This document shows, piece after piece, positions 25,312 through 34,292 of a DNA stretch of 64,000 nucleotides; positions within the stretch are counted from its first letter, which is position 1; every line of letters begins with the position of its first letter. The DNA is from an uncultured Clostridia bacterium (lineage in GTDB: Bacteria > Bacillota > Clostridia > Christensenellales > Pumilibacteraceae), in the NCBI GenBank assembly GCA_947089425.1, contig CAMUKG010000005.1, forward strand, positions 62,001-126,000. Direction: 5' to 3'. Below the pieces are notes generated by a model. The model saw only the letters and a program-made list of their open reading frames with translations, made no database searches and was not told the origin of the DNA. Both the position numbers and the translations under genes were made by a program.

Positions 25312-26462
25312 AAAATCTTACCGTTTCGGCGTCGCCGCACGTTGTGCAAAAAAGCAAAACGACTCGCAGCATTATGCTCGACGTGCTAATAGCGCTTGCG
25401 CCCGCGCTTGTTATGGCGGTGTTATATTTCGGATACCATGCGCTTTTGAATGCCGTCGTTTGCATGGGAAGCTGTTTTGCGTTCGAACTATTATATACGT
25501 TGATTTTAAAAAAGGATTTTTCGCGTAAGGCGGTTAGATCGTCGTCGTGTTGGGACTGCTCATGCCTTGTAACGGGTATCATTCTTGCGTTGAATTTGCC
25601 GCGAGTTATAATAGTTAAGTCATGGGATTTGAACGTTTATAGTACTATGCCTAACGTAGAAGGCGTGCGTGCGGTGGATTATGTAGCTTTTAGCGGCGAT
25701 ACTCTCATACTTTGCATTATAGCGAGTTTGGTAGCCATTGTTCTAATAAAGATGCTGTTTGGCGGAATAGGCAAGAATTTCGCAAATCCCGCCGCTGCAG
25801 CGAGAGTGTTTTTGTTTCTCGCTTTCGGACTTACTTGGGCGAACACTATGGGACTCGGAAGCGCGTTGCCCGCGTCTACGGGCGCAACGTGGCTAAGCGG
25901 CAATAAGCTTACAAACGGCGACAATCTGTTTTTCAATATGTTTATAGGCAATCGCGGAGCAGCTGCGGCGGGCGAAACTTGCATGATTGCTCTAATTTTG
26001 GGATACTTGTATCTTTCCGTTCGCAAGGTAATCGATTTCAGGATTCCGCTCATAATCGTGGGTAGCGCGGCTGTGTTCGCTCTTTTGTTCGACGGTTTGC
26101 CGCATAAACTTACCGGCGCGCGCCTCGTAAACAACATGGTTGCGCACGTTATGAGCGGCGGGCTTGTGTTCGGTTCGATATTTATGGCAACCGATTATTC
26201 AACGAGCCCCAACACTTTTTGGGGAAGCGTGCTCTTCGGAGTGGGAATAGCTCTTTTCACAATGCTTATTCGCGTTTTCGGCGGTTATCCCGAAGGTATG
26301 AGTTTCGCGATTCTTATTATGAACGCAACTGTGCCGCTGATAGATAAATTCGTATATCCGCGTCCGTTCGGTTACTATAAAAAACCGAAAGAGAAGCCGT
26401 TGAAAGCTCTCGACAGTCCTCTTCCTTATAACGAAACCGAAAAAGGAGGAATAAAAGCATGA
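25308..26462 (+). CDS. rnfD: Rnf electron transport complex subunit D
   Basis: This 384-residue integral membrane subunit carries a covalently bound FMN. The flavinylation motif STGATWLS is present in the middle of the protein, and NPAAAARVF and ATDYSTSP are typical RnfD/NqrB motifs. It has about nine to ten helices. It overlaps rnfC and rnfG by 4 nt each. Confidence 0.95.
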   Translation: MKNLTVSASPHVVQKSKTTRSIMLDVLIALAPALVMAVLYFGYHALLNAVVCMGSCFAFELLYTLILKKDFSRKAVRSSSCWDCSCLVTGIILALNLPRVIIVKSWDLNVYSTMPNVEGVRAVDYVAFSGDTLILCIIASLVAIVLIKMLFGGIGKNFANPAAAARVFLFLAFGLTWANTMGLGSALPASTGATWLSGNKLTNGDNLFFNMFIGNRGAAAAGETCMIALILGYLYLSVRKVIDFRIPLIIVGSAAVFALLFDGLPHKLTGARLVNNMVAHVMSGGLVFGSIFMATDYSTSPNTFWGSVLFGVGIALFTMLIRVFGGYPEGMSFAILIMNATVPLIDKFVYPRPFGYYKKPKEKPLKALDSPLPYNETEKGGIKA

Positions 26463-27646
26463 CCGATTCAGTTTCGCATAAGAGCACCGAATCGGAGCTC
26501 GAAGCACGAAAAATTATGAGAGACACGGTGAAAGAACTAAGAAATAGCGAAAAGCCGTTAAGCGGGAAGAAGAGCACAATGAACAACACTCTAAAATGCG
26601 TGCTTGTGCTCGCTTTAATCGCGATAGTGTGCGTGTCTCTGCTTGCCGTTGCGAATAAGTTTTTGAAAGTGGAAATCACGCTCGATAAAGCCACGAGCGC
26701 GCTAATAAATAAAATTGCGCCTACGGGAGCTGACGACGACACCGCGTTTAACAATAAGTATATTGAAATAGTCGATTTGAGCAAAGGCGGTTATGCGGTT
26801 ACTGACCTTGACGCTTATAATAAAACTTACGGAACTTCTACGCAAAAGGTTCGCGCTCTGTACACGAGTAAAAATGCGAACACTGGTAAAGTGACGCTTG
26901 TGGTGGAAGCGGAAGGCAAAGGGCATGTGGACGCCATTGTGTTGCTCATTGCCTATGACGAAGAAAATAAAATTTCGGGTGTAGCTGTAAAGTCGCAATC
27001 CGAAAGTTATTGGGATAAGCTCGAAGGGCGGCAGGACGTTTTCGACGCGTTTATAGGCATGTCGGGAAACGTTACTCATTTGCAAATAGCGACATCTACG
27101 GGCGCTACGAATTCGTTGCGCGGCATGGCTGACGCCGCGAGCATAGCCAACGGTTTTATAGCGCGTGCGCGCGGTGAGGCTGCTAATAAACCCGTCGAAG
27201 AGACCGACGAGGCTAAGCTTTCGCAGTTGCGTAAGGTGTCGGACGCGAATAAGTTTACTCGCTATACTGTGGGCGCCGCCGCAGTGGCAAACGCGTTCGT
27301 GGGCGATAACGGCGACGTTATTGTGGAAGCTCGCGGCGACGGCGGCTCTTACGGAAAAGTGACGCTTATGGTCAGAACGGAGAGCGGCAAAGTTGTTAAA
27401 GTGGCGCGCGTGCCCGGAACAGATTCTTTCGAGCCGATAGGTTCTCACGATTCGTCCGTTTTTAGAAATGACGATACTCTTAACGAAATATTTGCGGGTA
27501 AAACGCTTCAAGAGCTTGCGGGATTGCCCGCAAACGGGCTCGCGGGAACTACGGGCGTAACCGAATCGGGAAGCGGACTTATAGCCGCCGTGAAAAACGC
27601 TCTCGAATACGCCGCAAGTTTCGAGGCGGAAACAAAGGGGGAATAG
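26459..27646 (+). CDS. rnfG: Rnf electron transport complex subunit G with two FMN_bind domains
   Basis: RnfG carries covalent FMN outside the membrane. This version is 395 residues, about twice the usual size. After a cytoplasmic about 45-residue stretch and one membrane helix (CVLVLALIAIVCVSLLAVA) there are two FMN_bind-like domains. The first (about 120-240) has the full flavinylation motif STGATNS; the second (about 275-390) has TTGVTESG in the equivalent place, keeping a Thr but not the exact motif. It overlaps rnfD by 4 nt and precedes rnfE by 6 nt. Confidence 0.9.
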   Translation: MTDSVSHKSTESELEARKIMRDTVKELRNSEKPLSGKKSTMNNTLKCVLVLALIAIVCVSLLAVANKFLKVEITLDKATSALINKIAPTGADDDTAFNNKYIEIVDLSKGGYAVTDLDAYNKTYGTSTQKVRALYTSKNANTGKVTLVVEAEGKGHVDAIVLLIAYDEENKISGVAVKSQSESYWDKLEGRQDVFDAFIGMSGNVTHLQIATSTGATNSLRGMADAASIANGFIARARGEAANKPVEETDEAKLSQLRKVSDANKFTRYTVGAAAVANAFVGDNGDVIVEARGDGGSYGKVTLMVRTESGKVVKVARVPGTDSFEPIGSHDSSVFRNDDTLNEIFAGKTLQELAGLPANGLAGTTGVTESGSGLIAAVKNALEYAASFEAETKGE

Positions 27647-27652
27647 CGCGAA

Positions 27653-28258
27653 ATGGATATGAAAAAGTTTAAAGAAACCGCGCTCGGAGGGGTGCTGAAT
27701 AATCCCGTGTTCGTTTTGGTGCTCGGAATGTGCCCCACGATAGGAATGTCCACAAACGTGACAAACGCGCTCGGCTTGGGGCTTGCTACGGCGTTCGTGC
27801 TTGTGTTTTCAAACGTGTTTATATCGCTTCTCAGGCGAGTTATTCCCGATAAAGTGCGACTCCCGTCGTATATCATTATAATAGCGACGTTCGTAACTCT
27901 CGTAAAAATGTTTTTGGAAAAGTTTTTGCCGTCGCTCAACGTGGCAATAGGGAGATTTATTCCGCTAATCGTTGTAAACTGCATAATTTTGGGACGCGCT
28001 GAGGCGTTTGCGAGCAAAAACAGCGTGGGATATGCCGCGCTCGACGGTTTGAGCATGGGGCTCGGGTTCACGTGCTCGCTCGTGATTTTGGGCGGAGTGA
28101 GAATGTTGCTTATTATGGCGGGCTTCGAAGTGTTTAAAACCGCAGCAGGCGGATTTATTACGCTCGGTCTTTTGATGGCGCTATTCAACTATTTGCTCGG
28201 AATTTACCGCAATAGCAGAAAAGCCAAATTACTACTTAACGGAGGCGACGCGTTATGA
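27653..28258 (+). CDS. rnfE: Rnf electron transport complex subunit E
   Basis: This 201-residue, six-helix membrane subunit of the RnfA/RnfE/NqrD/NqrE family has NPVFVLVLGMCPTIGMSTNVTN at the first helix and NCIILGRAEAFA in the middle. With RnfA it forms the membrane core, whose half-helix Cys residues hold a [2Fe-2S] cluster. The stop overlaps rnfA by 4 nt. Confidence 0.95.
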   Translation: MDMKKFKETALGGVLNNPVFVLVLGMCPTIGMSTNVTNALGLGLATAFVLVFSNVFISLLRRVIPDKVRLPSYIIIIATFVTLVKMFLEKFLPSLNVAIGRFIPLIVVNCIILGRAEAFASKNSVGYAALDGLSMGLGFTCSLVILGGVRMLLIMAGFEVFKTAAGGFITLGLLMALFNYLLGIYRNSRKAKLLLNGGDAL

Positions 28259-28836
28259 GTATTGCAAGCATAATTACAATCGTCATATCGGCTATTCTCA
28301 CCGACAACATAGTGCTCAGTAAAACGCTCGGAATATGCCCGTTGCTCGGCACGAGTAAAAAAACGGATTCGGCGGTAGGCATGGGGCTTGCGGTAACTTT
28401 CGTAATCACCGTTTCGAGCGTTGTGTGTTACGGGCTCTTTAAACTTCTCGATTTTTGGAATATAACTTATCTTCAAACGATTGTGTTTATTCTCGTTATT
28501 GCGTCGCTCGTTCAGCTTTTGGATATTGTGCTTAAAAGGTTTAGCCCCACGCTTTATAATTCACTCGGAATTTATCTTGCTCTCATAACCACTAATTGCA
28601 CCGTGCTCGGCTCGGCAAACATGGTTATAGACTACGGCTACAATCTTTTGGAAACTTTCGTTTTCGGATTTTTCACCGGAATAGGCTTTACTATGGTGCT
28701 TATTCTCATGTCGGGAATTCGTGAAAAGCTCAACCGCACGCATATTCCCAAACCGTTCGCCGGATTTCCGATTGCGCTTATTATAGCGGGAATTTTGGCT
28801 ATGGCTTTCGGCGGCTTTACGGGGTTTGCTTTTTAG
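28255..28836 (+). CDS. rnfA: Rnf electron transport complex subunit A
   Basis: This 193-residue, six-helix membrane subunit has DNIVLSKTLGICPLLGTSKK in the first helix region and TTNCTVLGSANM in the middle, the conserved Cys positions of the RnfA/E pair. It is the inverted-topology partner of RnfE. It is followed 63 nt later by rnfB. Confidence 0.95.
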   Translation: MSIASIITIVISAILTDNIVLSKTLGICPLLGTSKKTDSAVGMGLAVTFVITVSSVVCYGLFKLLDFWNITYLQTIVFILVIASLVQLLDIVLKRFSPTLYNSLGIYLALITTNCTVLGSANMVIDYGYNLLETFVFGFFTGIGFTMVLILMSGIREKLNRTHIPKPFAGFPIALIIAGILAMAFGGFTGFAF

Positions 28837-28899
28837 TTTCTTAGCCTCGATTAAAAATTCGTAACTTATTTCAAAACAAAGGAGTGCATGTTTTAAAAT

Positions 28900-29739
28900 A
28901 TGGAATTTTTCATGACATATATATTACCCGTGTTGGTGGTGGGCGTGCTTGCCGCAATATTTGCGTTTTGCCTCAGCTTTTTGGGCGAAAAGCTCGCAAT
29001 CGACAGAGACGCGAGAATCGACGAGATAGAGCGAAATCTTGCGGGCGCTAATTGCGGCGGTTGCGGCTATCCCGGTTGTGCGGCGTTTGCCGAAGCGCTT
29101 TTCAAGGGCGAGGCAAAACCTGATAGGTGCAATCCCACGAGCGCGGTAAACAAAGCGAATATAGCTCGAATTTTGGGCATGAGCGAAGAAAAGAGCCGCG
29201 AGACTGTTGCCGTCGTGCACTGCATAGGTGGAAATAAATGCAGAAATAAATACGATTATCAAGGCTACGGCGATTGCGAATCGGCTCAACTTATTGCCGA
29301 CGGGAACAAGGCTTGCGAACTCGGCTGTATGGGACTTGGAAGTTGTAGCGAAAGCTGTAAGTTCGACGCGATTTCGGTCGATAAAGATTTGGGCTTTGCG
29401 ATAGTTGACAGCCCCAAATGCACGAGTTGCGGCGCTTGCGTTGCCGTATGCCCCAAAAAAATAATAGGGCGTATTCCCAAAGATGCCAAAGTTTACGTCG
29501 CGTGTTCCAACACGCACAGAGGCAAAGAAGTGAGTTCTGTTTGCGAACGCGGTTGTATAGGTTGCGGGTTGTGCGCGAAGAATTGCCCGACGGGCGCAAT
29601 AGAGCTTTCGAATAATCTTGCGGCGATTGATTACGACAAGTGCATAGGGTGCGAAAAATGCAAAGAGGTTTGCCCCCGAAAGTGTATTTTACCGTTCGAT
29701 ATGCACGACAATGCGGCAAAAAGATTGAAAAATAAATAA
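28900..29739 (+). CDS. rnfB: Rnf electron transport complex subunit B (ferredoxin-interacting, multi-[4Fe-4S])
   Basis: This 279-residue subunit has one N-terminal membrane helix (YILPVLVVGVLAAIFAFCLSF), the CGGCGYPGCAAFAEA cluster motif, a Cys-rich middle and three ferredoxin-type motifs (CTSCGACVAVCPKK, CIGCGLCAKNCPTG, CIGCEKCKEVCPRK). It passes electrons from reduced ferredoxin into the complex. GGAG lies 15 nt before ATG 28900, a long spacing. No terminator follows, so the lipoprotein gene 41 nt downstream may be co-transcribed. Confidence 0.94.
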   Translation: MEFFMTYILPVLVVGVLAAIFAFCLSFLGEKLAIDRDARIDEIERNLAGANCGGCGYPGCAAFAEALFKGEAKPDRCNPTSAVNKANIARILGMSEEKSRETVAVVHCIGGNKCRNKYDYQGYGDCESAQLIADGNKACELGCMGLGSCSESCKFDAISVDKDLGFAIVDSPKCTSCGACVAVCPKKIIGRIPKDAKVYVACSNTHRGKEVSSVCERGCIGCGLCAKNCPTGAIELSNNLAAIDYDKCIGCEKCKEVCPRKCILPFDMHDNAAKRLKNK

Positions 29740-29780
29740 AATCACGATTAAAAATCGATTTTAATGCCGATAATAGCAGT

Positions 29781-30614
29781 ATGAAAATTCGTGCGTTAAA
29801 AAAATTATCGGCAATACTTGCGGCGCTTTTGGCGCTGACGTTAACCGTTTTCGCCGTAACTGGTTGCAGTGAAAAAACGGATATGAAAAAAAACTCGTCG
29901 GCTACGGCGATTGCGCTCGGACACGGTAATTGCGTAACCGAAGCTACGGTTATAACCGACGGTTTCGGAAGAGTGAAAAGAGTGCTTTTCGACGATGTTT
30001 TTCCCGCAAGCAACGTGTACAATAATACCGCGCTCGGTAACGACGCCGAAATTGTTAACGTGAGCGGAAAAGATTACTATAAATATTTGCGTATAGGCGA
30101 CAAATACTTTTCGGTTGGCGAAAACGGCGTTTATTCCGAAATAGGAACTACGGGCGGAATAAGCGACCTTATGAATTACTACAAGACGCCTGCGGGAACC
30201 CGTTGGTATTACGACAGCTTTCTTTCGGGCAATCTTTATATCTGCAAGGAGTCGGAAGACGGCAAAACGGTGGGCGACGTAAAACTTGCCGACAAATATA
30301 AATTCAATACTCAATACGGCTCTATGCGCAAGCGCTATTCCCGTTATTGGAGCACACAGGGAAGCGATTTGGGGCAAGTAAGCGGGCTCGGGTTTGTCGG
30401 CAACATGGATATGCTCGAAAACTATTTGCTTGAATACGGTTTTGACGCGCTCAGCTCCGAAAACGCGATTGCGCTTCCCAAGTCGGAGAACAACGAAAGT
30501 AGTCGCAACGTTATCGGCGGCGTAACAACAGGAGCCACTTTGAGCAAAGACACCGCAATATATTTAAATACGGCGAAAGAAGCGTATAATAAGGCGATGG
30601 AAGCCGCAAAGTAA
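29781..30614 (+). CDS. FMN-binding lipoprotein downstream of rnf
   Basis: The 277-residue protein has a lipoprotein signal (LSAILAALLALTLTVFAVTGC, lipobox VTGC at about 26-29). Near the C-terminus it has GGVTTGATLS followed by an amphipathic helix, which matches the flavinylation motif (S/T)GAT-x-(S/T) of FMN_bind proteins such as RnfG. The middle, including KTPAGTRWYYDSFLSGNLYI, I do not recognise. It is predicted to be a membrane-tethered extracytoplasmic flavoprotein that could take electrons from, or give them to, Rnf. A GATAAT (29769-29774) lies 6 nt before ATG without a ribosome site. Confidence 0.75.
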   Translation: MKIRALKKLSAILAALLALTLTVFAVTGCSEKTDMKKNSSATAIALGHGNCVTEATVITDGFGRVKRVLFDDVFPASNVYNNTALGNDAEIVNVSGKDYYKYLRIGDKYFSVGENGVYSEIGTTGGISDLMNYYKTPAGTRWYYDSFLSGNLYICKESEDGKTVGDVKLADKYKFNTQYGSMRKRYSRYWSTQGSDLGQVSGLGFVGNMDMLENYLLEYGFDALSSENAIALPKSENNESSRNVIGGVTTGATLSKDTAIYLNTAKEAYNKAMEAAK

Positions 30615-30690
30615 ATAAGCGCGGCAATGGCGGACGGTTACGTTTGGTTAGCGCCTCGAAAATCAGAATACTTTGATTATGCGAAATATC

Positions 30691-30723
30691 GAACGTCGGG
30701 AATGTTTCTCGGCGTTCTTTTTT
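30691..30723 (+). terminator. Intrinsic terminator of the rnf/lipoprotein unit
   Basis: GAACGTC (30691-30697) pairs with GGCGTTC (30711-30717), one T-G pair, followed by six Ts. Confidence 0.75.
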
Positions 30724-30744
30724 ATTGCGTTTTAAAGCGAAAAC

Positions 30745-30773
30745 TTGACACTTGCGCGACGGAGGTATATAAT
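30745..30773 (+). promoter_or_regulatory. Consensus promoter of the LRR membrane protein gene
   Basis: TTGACA (30745-30750), a 17 bp spacer and TATAAT (30768-30773) match the sigma-A consensus perfectly. GTG 30806 follows with AAGGAGG at the right distance. Confidence 0.8.
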
Positions 30774-30805
30774 AACATGTGGAATTTACAAAGGAGGCGC
30801 ACATA

Positions 30806-31906
30806 GTGTCGGAAATTGCGGAGAATAGAATTGCGTTTGAAAACGAGCGGTTAAGAATATTCAAAACCGTTAAAGCGGAAGAAGAATTTTCCGCCGACTC
30901 GGTTTGTCGCTTTGCGCTTGATTCCGAGACGGTTTTCGAGCAATACTCGAGCAATTTCTACTATGCGAGCGACAAAAAAAGTCTAATTGAGAATAAGAGT
31001 TTCGTTTCGAATTTTCCCGTCGTTCAAGACGAACTAATCGATTGTTTGCATTCGTTTGAGTCGGCAAATTTGCGCAAGTCTTTCGTAGGCAAATCGAAAC
31101 TTGCCGATTGTTACGACTCCGTTGCTTGCGTTAAAAAATCGGCGCAGTTTGCAGTGTCCCGAAAAACGCTTTCGGATACTCTATTTGAGGAAAAGCGAAA
31201 AGAATTTTTGGCGTCGCGGCTTAAAGAGAAGCAAGAAGCTGCGCGCACAGCCGAAGAAGCCGCGAAAAAGCAATCGGAAACGGAACAGGCGGCTATGCTT
31301 GCTTTGAATTGCGAGCGAGACAAAAAGCGGAAACTTAGGGAAACTGTTGTAACCCTTTCAATACTTGGAATTTTAGTAGCTTTATCGATTATTTCCATAA
31401 TTTCATTCTGTATTTTCAAAACAGCTAATACGGAGATATTTCTTTCAATTAGCATTGTGCTTTTGGTTTTGGCCGCATTTTATACACTGGGCGCATTTCT
31501 TTTAAGAGCGAACTGTAAATATACCGTAGATTCCGTCGGAGTAATTATTAACGGTTACGGTGATGCAAATCAGCAAACTTCTTCCGAGAAAAAGAAAAAT
31601 AAGAAAGAATTGATTATTCCCACATTATGGTATGGCAATACGGTTTACGCTTTGGGTGCAAACGCTTTGAAAAATTCTTTATACACAAAAGTTACGGTGG
31701 GAACTAACGTGCGAATAATAGGTGAAAACGTTTTGTCGGGTTGTTCGCAATTAAAATGCGTCGTTTTGCCCAAAAGCGTGCAAAAAATAGGACTCGGTGC
31801 TTTTGCGAATTCTCCCGCCGTGCTCGAATATCGAGGCTCGCGCGAAGAGTGGGAGAAGATAGAAAAAGACAGTTCGGCGAATTATAACGTTCGCTTTTGC
31901 GGTTAA
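30806..31906 (+). CDS. Membrane protein with C-terminal BspA-type leucine-rich repeats
   Basis: The 366-residue protein starts at GTG 30806 (AAGGAGG 8 nt ahead). Residues 1-170 are charged and helical with an Ala/Glu/Lys-rich coiled coil (EEAAKKQSETEQAAML). Two membrane helices follow (VTLSILGILVALSIISIISF and IFLSISIVLLVLAAFYTLGA). The last about 90 residues are LRR_5-like (ANALKNSLYTKVTVGTNV, VLSGCSQLKCVVLPKSV, LGAFANSPAVLEYRG). The function is not known. It may be co-transcribed with the MATE gene 35 nt downstream. Confidence 0.7.
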   Translation: MSEIAENRIAFENERLRIFKTVKAEEEFSADSVCRFALDSETVFEQYSSNFYYASDKKSLIENKSFVSNFPVVQDELIDCLHSFESANLRKSFVGKSKLADCYDSVACVKKSAQFAVSRKTLSDTLFEEKRKEFLASRLKEKQEAARTAEEAAKKQSETEQAAMLALNCERDKKRKLRETVVTLSILGILVALSIISIISFCIFKTANTEIFLSISIVLLVLAAFYTLGAFLLRANCKYTVDSVGVIINGYGDANQQTSSEKKKNKKELIIPTLWYGNTVYALGANALKNSLYTKVTVGTNVRIIGENVLSGCSQLKCVVLPKSVQKIGLGAFANSPAVLEYRGSREEWEKIEKDSSANYNVRFCG

Positions 31907-31941
31907 ATATCGAAAAATTCATGAAAAGGATTCGTGCATAA

Positions 31942-33279
31942 ATGATTAAAGACATGACTACGGGAAATCCGGCAAAAGTAATTCTCGCGTTTTCGTTGCC
32001 GATGCTGCTAAGCATGGCGTTTCAACAGCTTTATAACATTGCAGACAGCGTTATAGCGGGCAGGTTTGTTGGGAAAGACGCTTTGGCGGCGATAGGTTCT
32101 TCGTTTCCCGTCACAATGCTTTTTCTTGCCGTAGCTATGGGCGCGAGCGTGGGCAGTTCTGTGGTTATATCCCAACTTTTCGGTATTAAAAAACTTGCCA
32201 AAATGAAGTCGGCGATATGTACGAGTATAATAAGTATTATGGCAATAGCGGCGCTTTTAACGGTTGTCGGCTTAATAATTTGCAAACCTATCATAAAATT
32301 GTTGCAAACGCCGTCGGATATTTTTTCAGCCGCTAACACATATCTGTACATATATATCGCGGGGTTGCCGTTTCTGTTTTTGTATAACGCCGCAACGGCA
32401 ATCTTCACTGGACTTGGCGACAGTCGCACGCCGCTTTATTTTCTCATATTTTCGTCGGTTTTTAATATCGCGCTCGATATAGTTTTCGTTACCGCTGTGA
32501 AAATGGGAGTGTCGGGTGTGGCGTGGGCAACGTTTATAGCACAAGGCATCAGCGGTGTGCTCGCTATGGGGACTTTACTAATAAAAATAGCGAAGATTAA
32601 AACCGACGAGCCGTATAAGAAATTCGATTTTTCGCTCTTGAAGAATATATCGACGGTTGCGGTGCCGAGCATTTTGCAACAGTCGTTTATATCCGTAGGG
32701 CAACTTTGCGTGCAAGGGCTCATTAACTCTTTCGGCACCGAGACGATTGCGGGCTACAGCGCCGCTATAAAGGTGAATATTTTTTGTGTCGCGATTTTCA
32801 ACACTATGTCAAACGCGCTCAGCTCGTATACGGCGCAAAATGCCGGTGCGGGGAACTACGAGCGCGTCAAAAAAGGGTATCCCGCCGCCATTGCCATAAT
32901 TATGGCGCTTGCGGTTATCTTCGTGCTAATTCTCGTGTTTCTCGGAAAATACCTTGTTGCGTTCTTTACCGACGGCAAAGACGACGCAAACGTTATAAAG
33001 TTGGGGCGTCGTTTTTTGTGGTTTGTGGCGTCGGGCTATCCTATTGTGGCGTATAAGGTCATTACCGACGGACTTTTGCGCGGTTCGGGATATATGTCGG
33101 CGTTCATGATTTCCACTTTCACCGACCTTGTGGTTCGCGTGGTTGTGTCGTTTGCGTTCGCGCCTTTGCTCGGTTTCACTGCGGTGTGTTTGTCTTTCCC
33201 CGTAGGGTGGGTGCTCGGCGCACTCGTGAGCATGGGATTTTATTTGTCCGGTAAATGGAAGAATAAGGCTAAGGTTTAA
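31942..33279 (+). CDS. MATE family efflux transporter
   Basis: This 445-residue multidrug/toxin extrusion protein has 12 helices in two homologous halves. The first half has MLLSMAFQQLYNIADSVIAG and AIGSSFPVTMLF; the second has VPSILQQSFISVGQL. It exchanges cationic or organic compounds against Na+ or H+. AAAAGGA precedes ATG 31942. The length is normal. Confidence 0.92.
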   Translation: MIKDMTTGNPAKVILAFSLPMLLSMAFQQLYNIADSVIAGRFVGKDALAAIGSSFPVTMLFLAVAMGASVGSSVVISQLFGIKKLAKMKSAICTSIISIMAIAALLTVVGLIICKPIIKLLQTPSDIFSAANTYLYIYIAGLPFLFLYNAATAIFTGLGDSRTPLYFLIFSSVFNIALDIVFVTAVKMGVSGVAWATFIAQGISGVLAMGTLLIKIAKIKTDEPYKKFDFSLLKNISTVAVPSILQQSFISVGQLCVQGLINSFGTETIAGYSAAIKVNIFCVAIFNTMSNALSSYTAQNAGAGNYERVKKGYPAAIAIIMALAVIFVLILVFLGKYLVAFFTDGKDDANVIKLGRRFLWFVASGYPIVAYKVITDGLLRGSGYMSAFMISTFTDLVVRVVVSFAFAPLLGFTAVCLSFPVGWVLGALVSMGFYLSGKWKNKAKV

Positions 33280-33310
33280 AGATTTTTCAATAAATTTAAT
33301 TTGTTTTAAG

Positions 33311-33347
33311 CGGATATGCAATTCTTACGACGTTGCATATCCGTTTT
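33311..33347 (+). terminator. Intrinsic terminator after the MATE gene
   Basis: CGGATATGCAA (33311-33321) pairs perfectly over 11 bp with TTGCATATCCG (33333-33343), then TTTT. Confidence 0.75.
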
Positions 33348-33448
33348 GCATTTGCGTTCAAAATAAAAAGGTATAAACCGAGTTTCGCGTTCATAAACAT
33401 AATTATACCGACGGAAAAGGGAATTTTGGCAAAACGCCGTAATTTCCC

Positions 33449-33475
33449 ATAATACGACATAATCGGTCGTATTAT
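33449..33475. repeat. 10 bp inverted repeat upstream of the deacetylase gene
   Basis: ATAATACGAC (33449-33458) and GTCGTATTAT (33466-33475) are perfect complements with a 7 bp spacer. It lies about 45 bp upstream of ATG 33518 and has no T-run, so an operator for a dimeric regulator is more likely than a terminator. Confidence 0.45.
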
Positions 33476-33517
33476 TTCATTCGGGATATAGTAGTATAAA
33501 GGAGTCGTGAGCACGTA

Positions 33518-34285
33518 ATGAGGTTTTTGGTCGTTAAAAGGTCGGGAATCGTAAAAACGACGATTGTCGCGGTATTGTTGGCGCTTTTATTGTGCGCTGT
33601 GGGAGTTACGGGCGCCGCCGCAGTGTACGGAGGCAAAACGACGCGCAAGCTTCCCATTTATTCGGTGGAAACCGACGAAAAGGCTGTCGCGCTGTCGTTT
33701 GACGCAAGCTGGGGCGCGGACAAAACGCAAGATATTCTCGATACGCTTACTCGCTACGATATTAAAGCGAATTATTTCGTAGTTAGTTTTTGGGCAGAAA
33801 AATATCCGGATATGCTCAAAAAACTCGGCGACAGCGGAAGAGTGGAAATCGGCACTCACAGCAACACTCACCCGCACATGCCTAAACTTTCGCGCAACCA
33901 AATAGAGCTCGAACTCACCGCTTCGGTAGACATAATCGAAAAGTGTACCGAGAAAAAGGTAGAGCTGTTCCGTCCGCCGTTCGGCGACTATAACGACACT
34001 CTTTTGGAAGAAGCAGAAAAATTAGGACTTTACACAATTCAGTGGGACGTTGACACGCTCGACTGGAAAGACATTTCGTCGCAAAAAATGGCTGAAAGAG
34101 TTTTAAATAACGTGAAAAACGGAAGCATAGTGCTCATGCATAACGACGGCAAAAATACCGTTCAGGCGTTGCCGCTCATTATCGAAGGTCTGAAAAACAA
34201 AGGCTACTCGTTTAAAACGATTGGAGAACTCATTTACAGAGACAACTATGAAATCGACCACACGGGACGCCAAATAAGGAGATGA
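33518..34285 (+). CDS. Polysaccharide deacetylase, PdaB-like
   Basis: The 255-residue protein has an N-terminal membrane anchor (TTIVAVLLALLLCAVGVTG) and a NodB-homology deacetylase domain. Motif 1 is SFDASWG (metal-binding Asp), motif 2 THSNTHPHM (H-x3-H), and motif 3 RPPFGDYN. Late motifs include VDTLDWKD and SIVLMHNDG. It resembles PdaB-type sporulation or cell-wall deacetylases acting on GlcNAc or MurNAc residues outside the membrane. AAAGGAG lies 13 nt before the ATG. Confidence 0.85.
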   Translation: MRFLVVKRSGIVKTTIVAVLLALLLCAVGVTGAAAVYGGKTTRKLPIYSVETDEKAVALSFDASWGADKTQDILDTLTRYDIKANYFVVSFWAEKYPDMLKKLGDSGRVEIGTHSNTHPHMPKLSRNQIELELTASVDIIEKCTEKKVELFRPPFGDYNDTLLEEAEKLGLYTIQWDVDTLDWKDISSQKMAERVLNNVKNGSIVLMHNDGKNTVQALPLIIEGLKNKGYSFKTIGELIYRDNYEIDHTGRQIRR

Positions 34286-34292
34286 ATTACCT

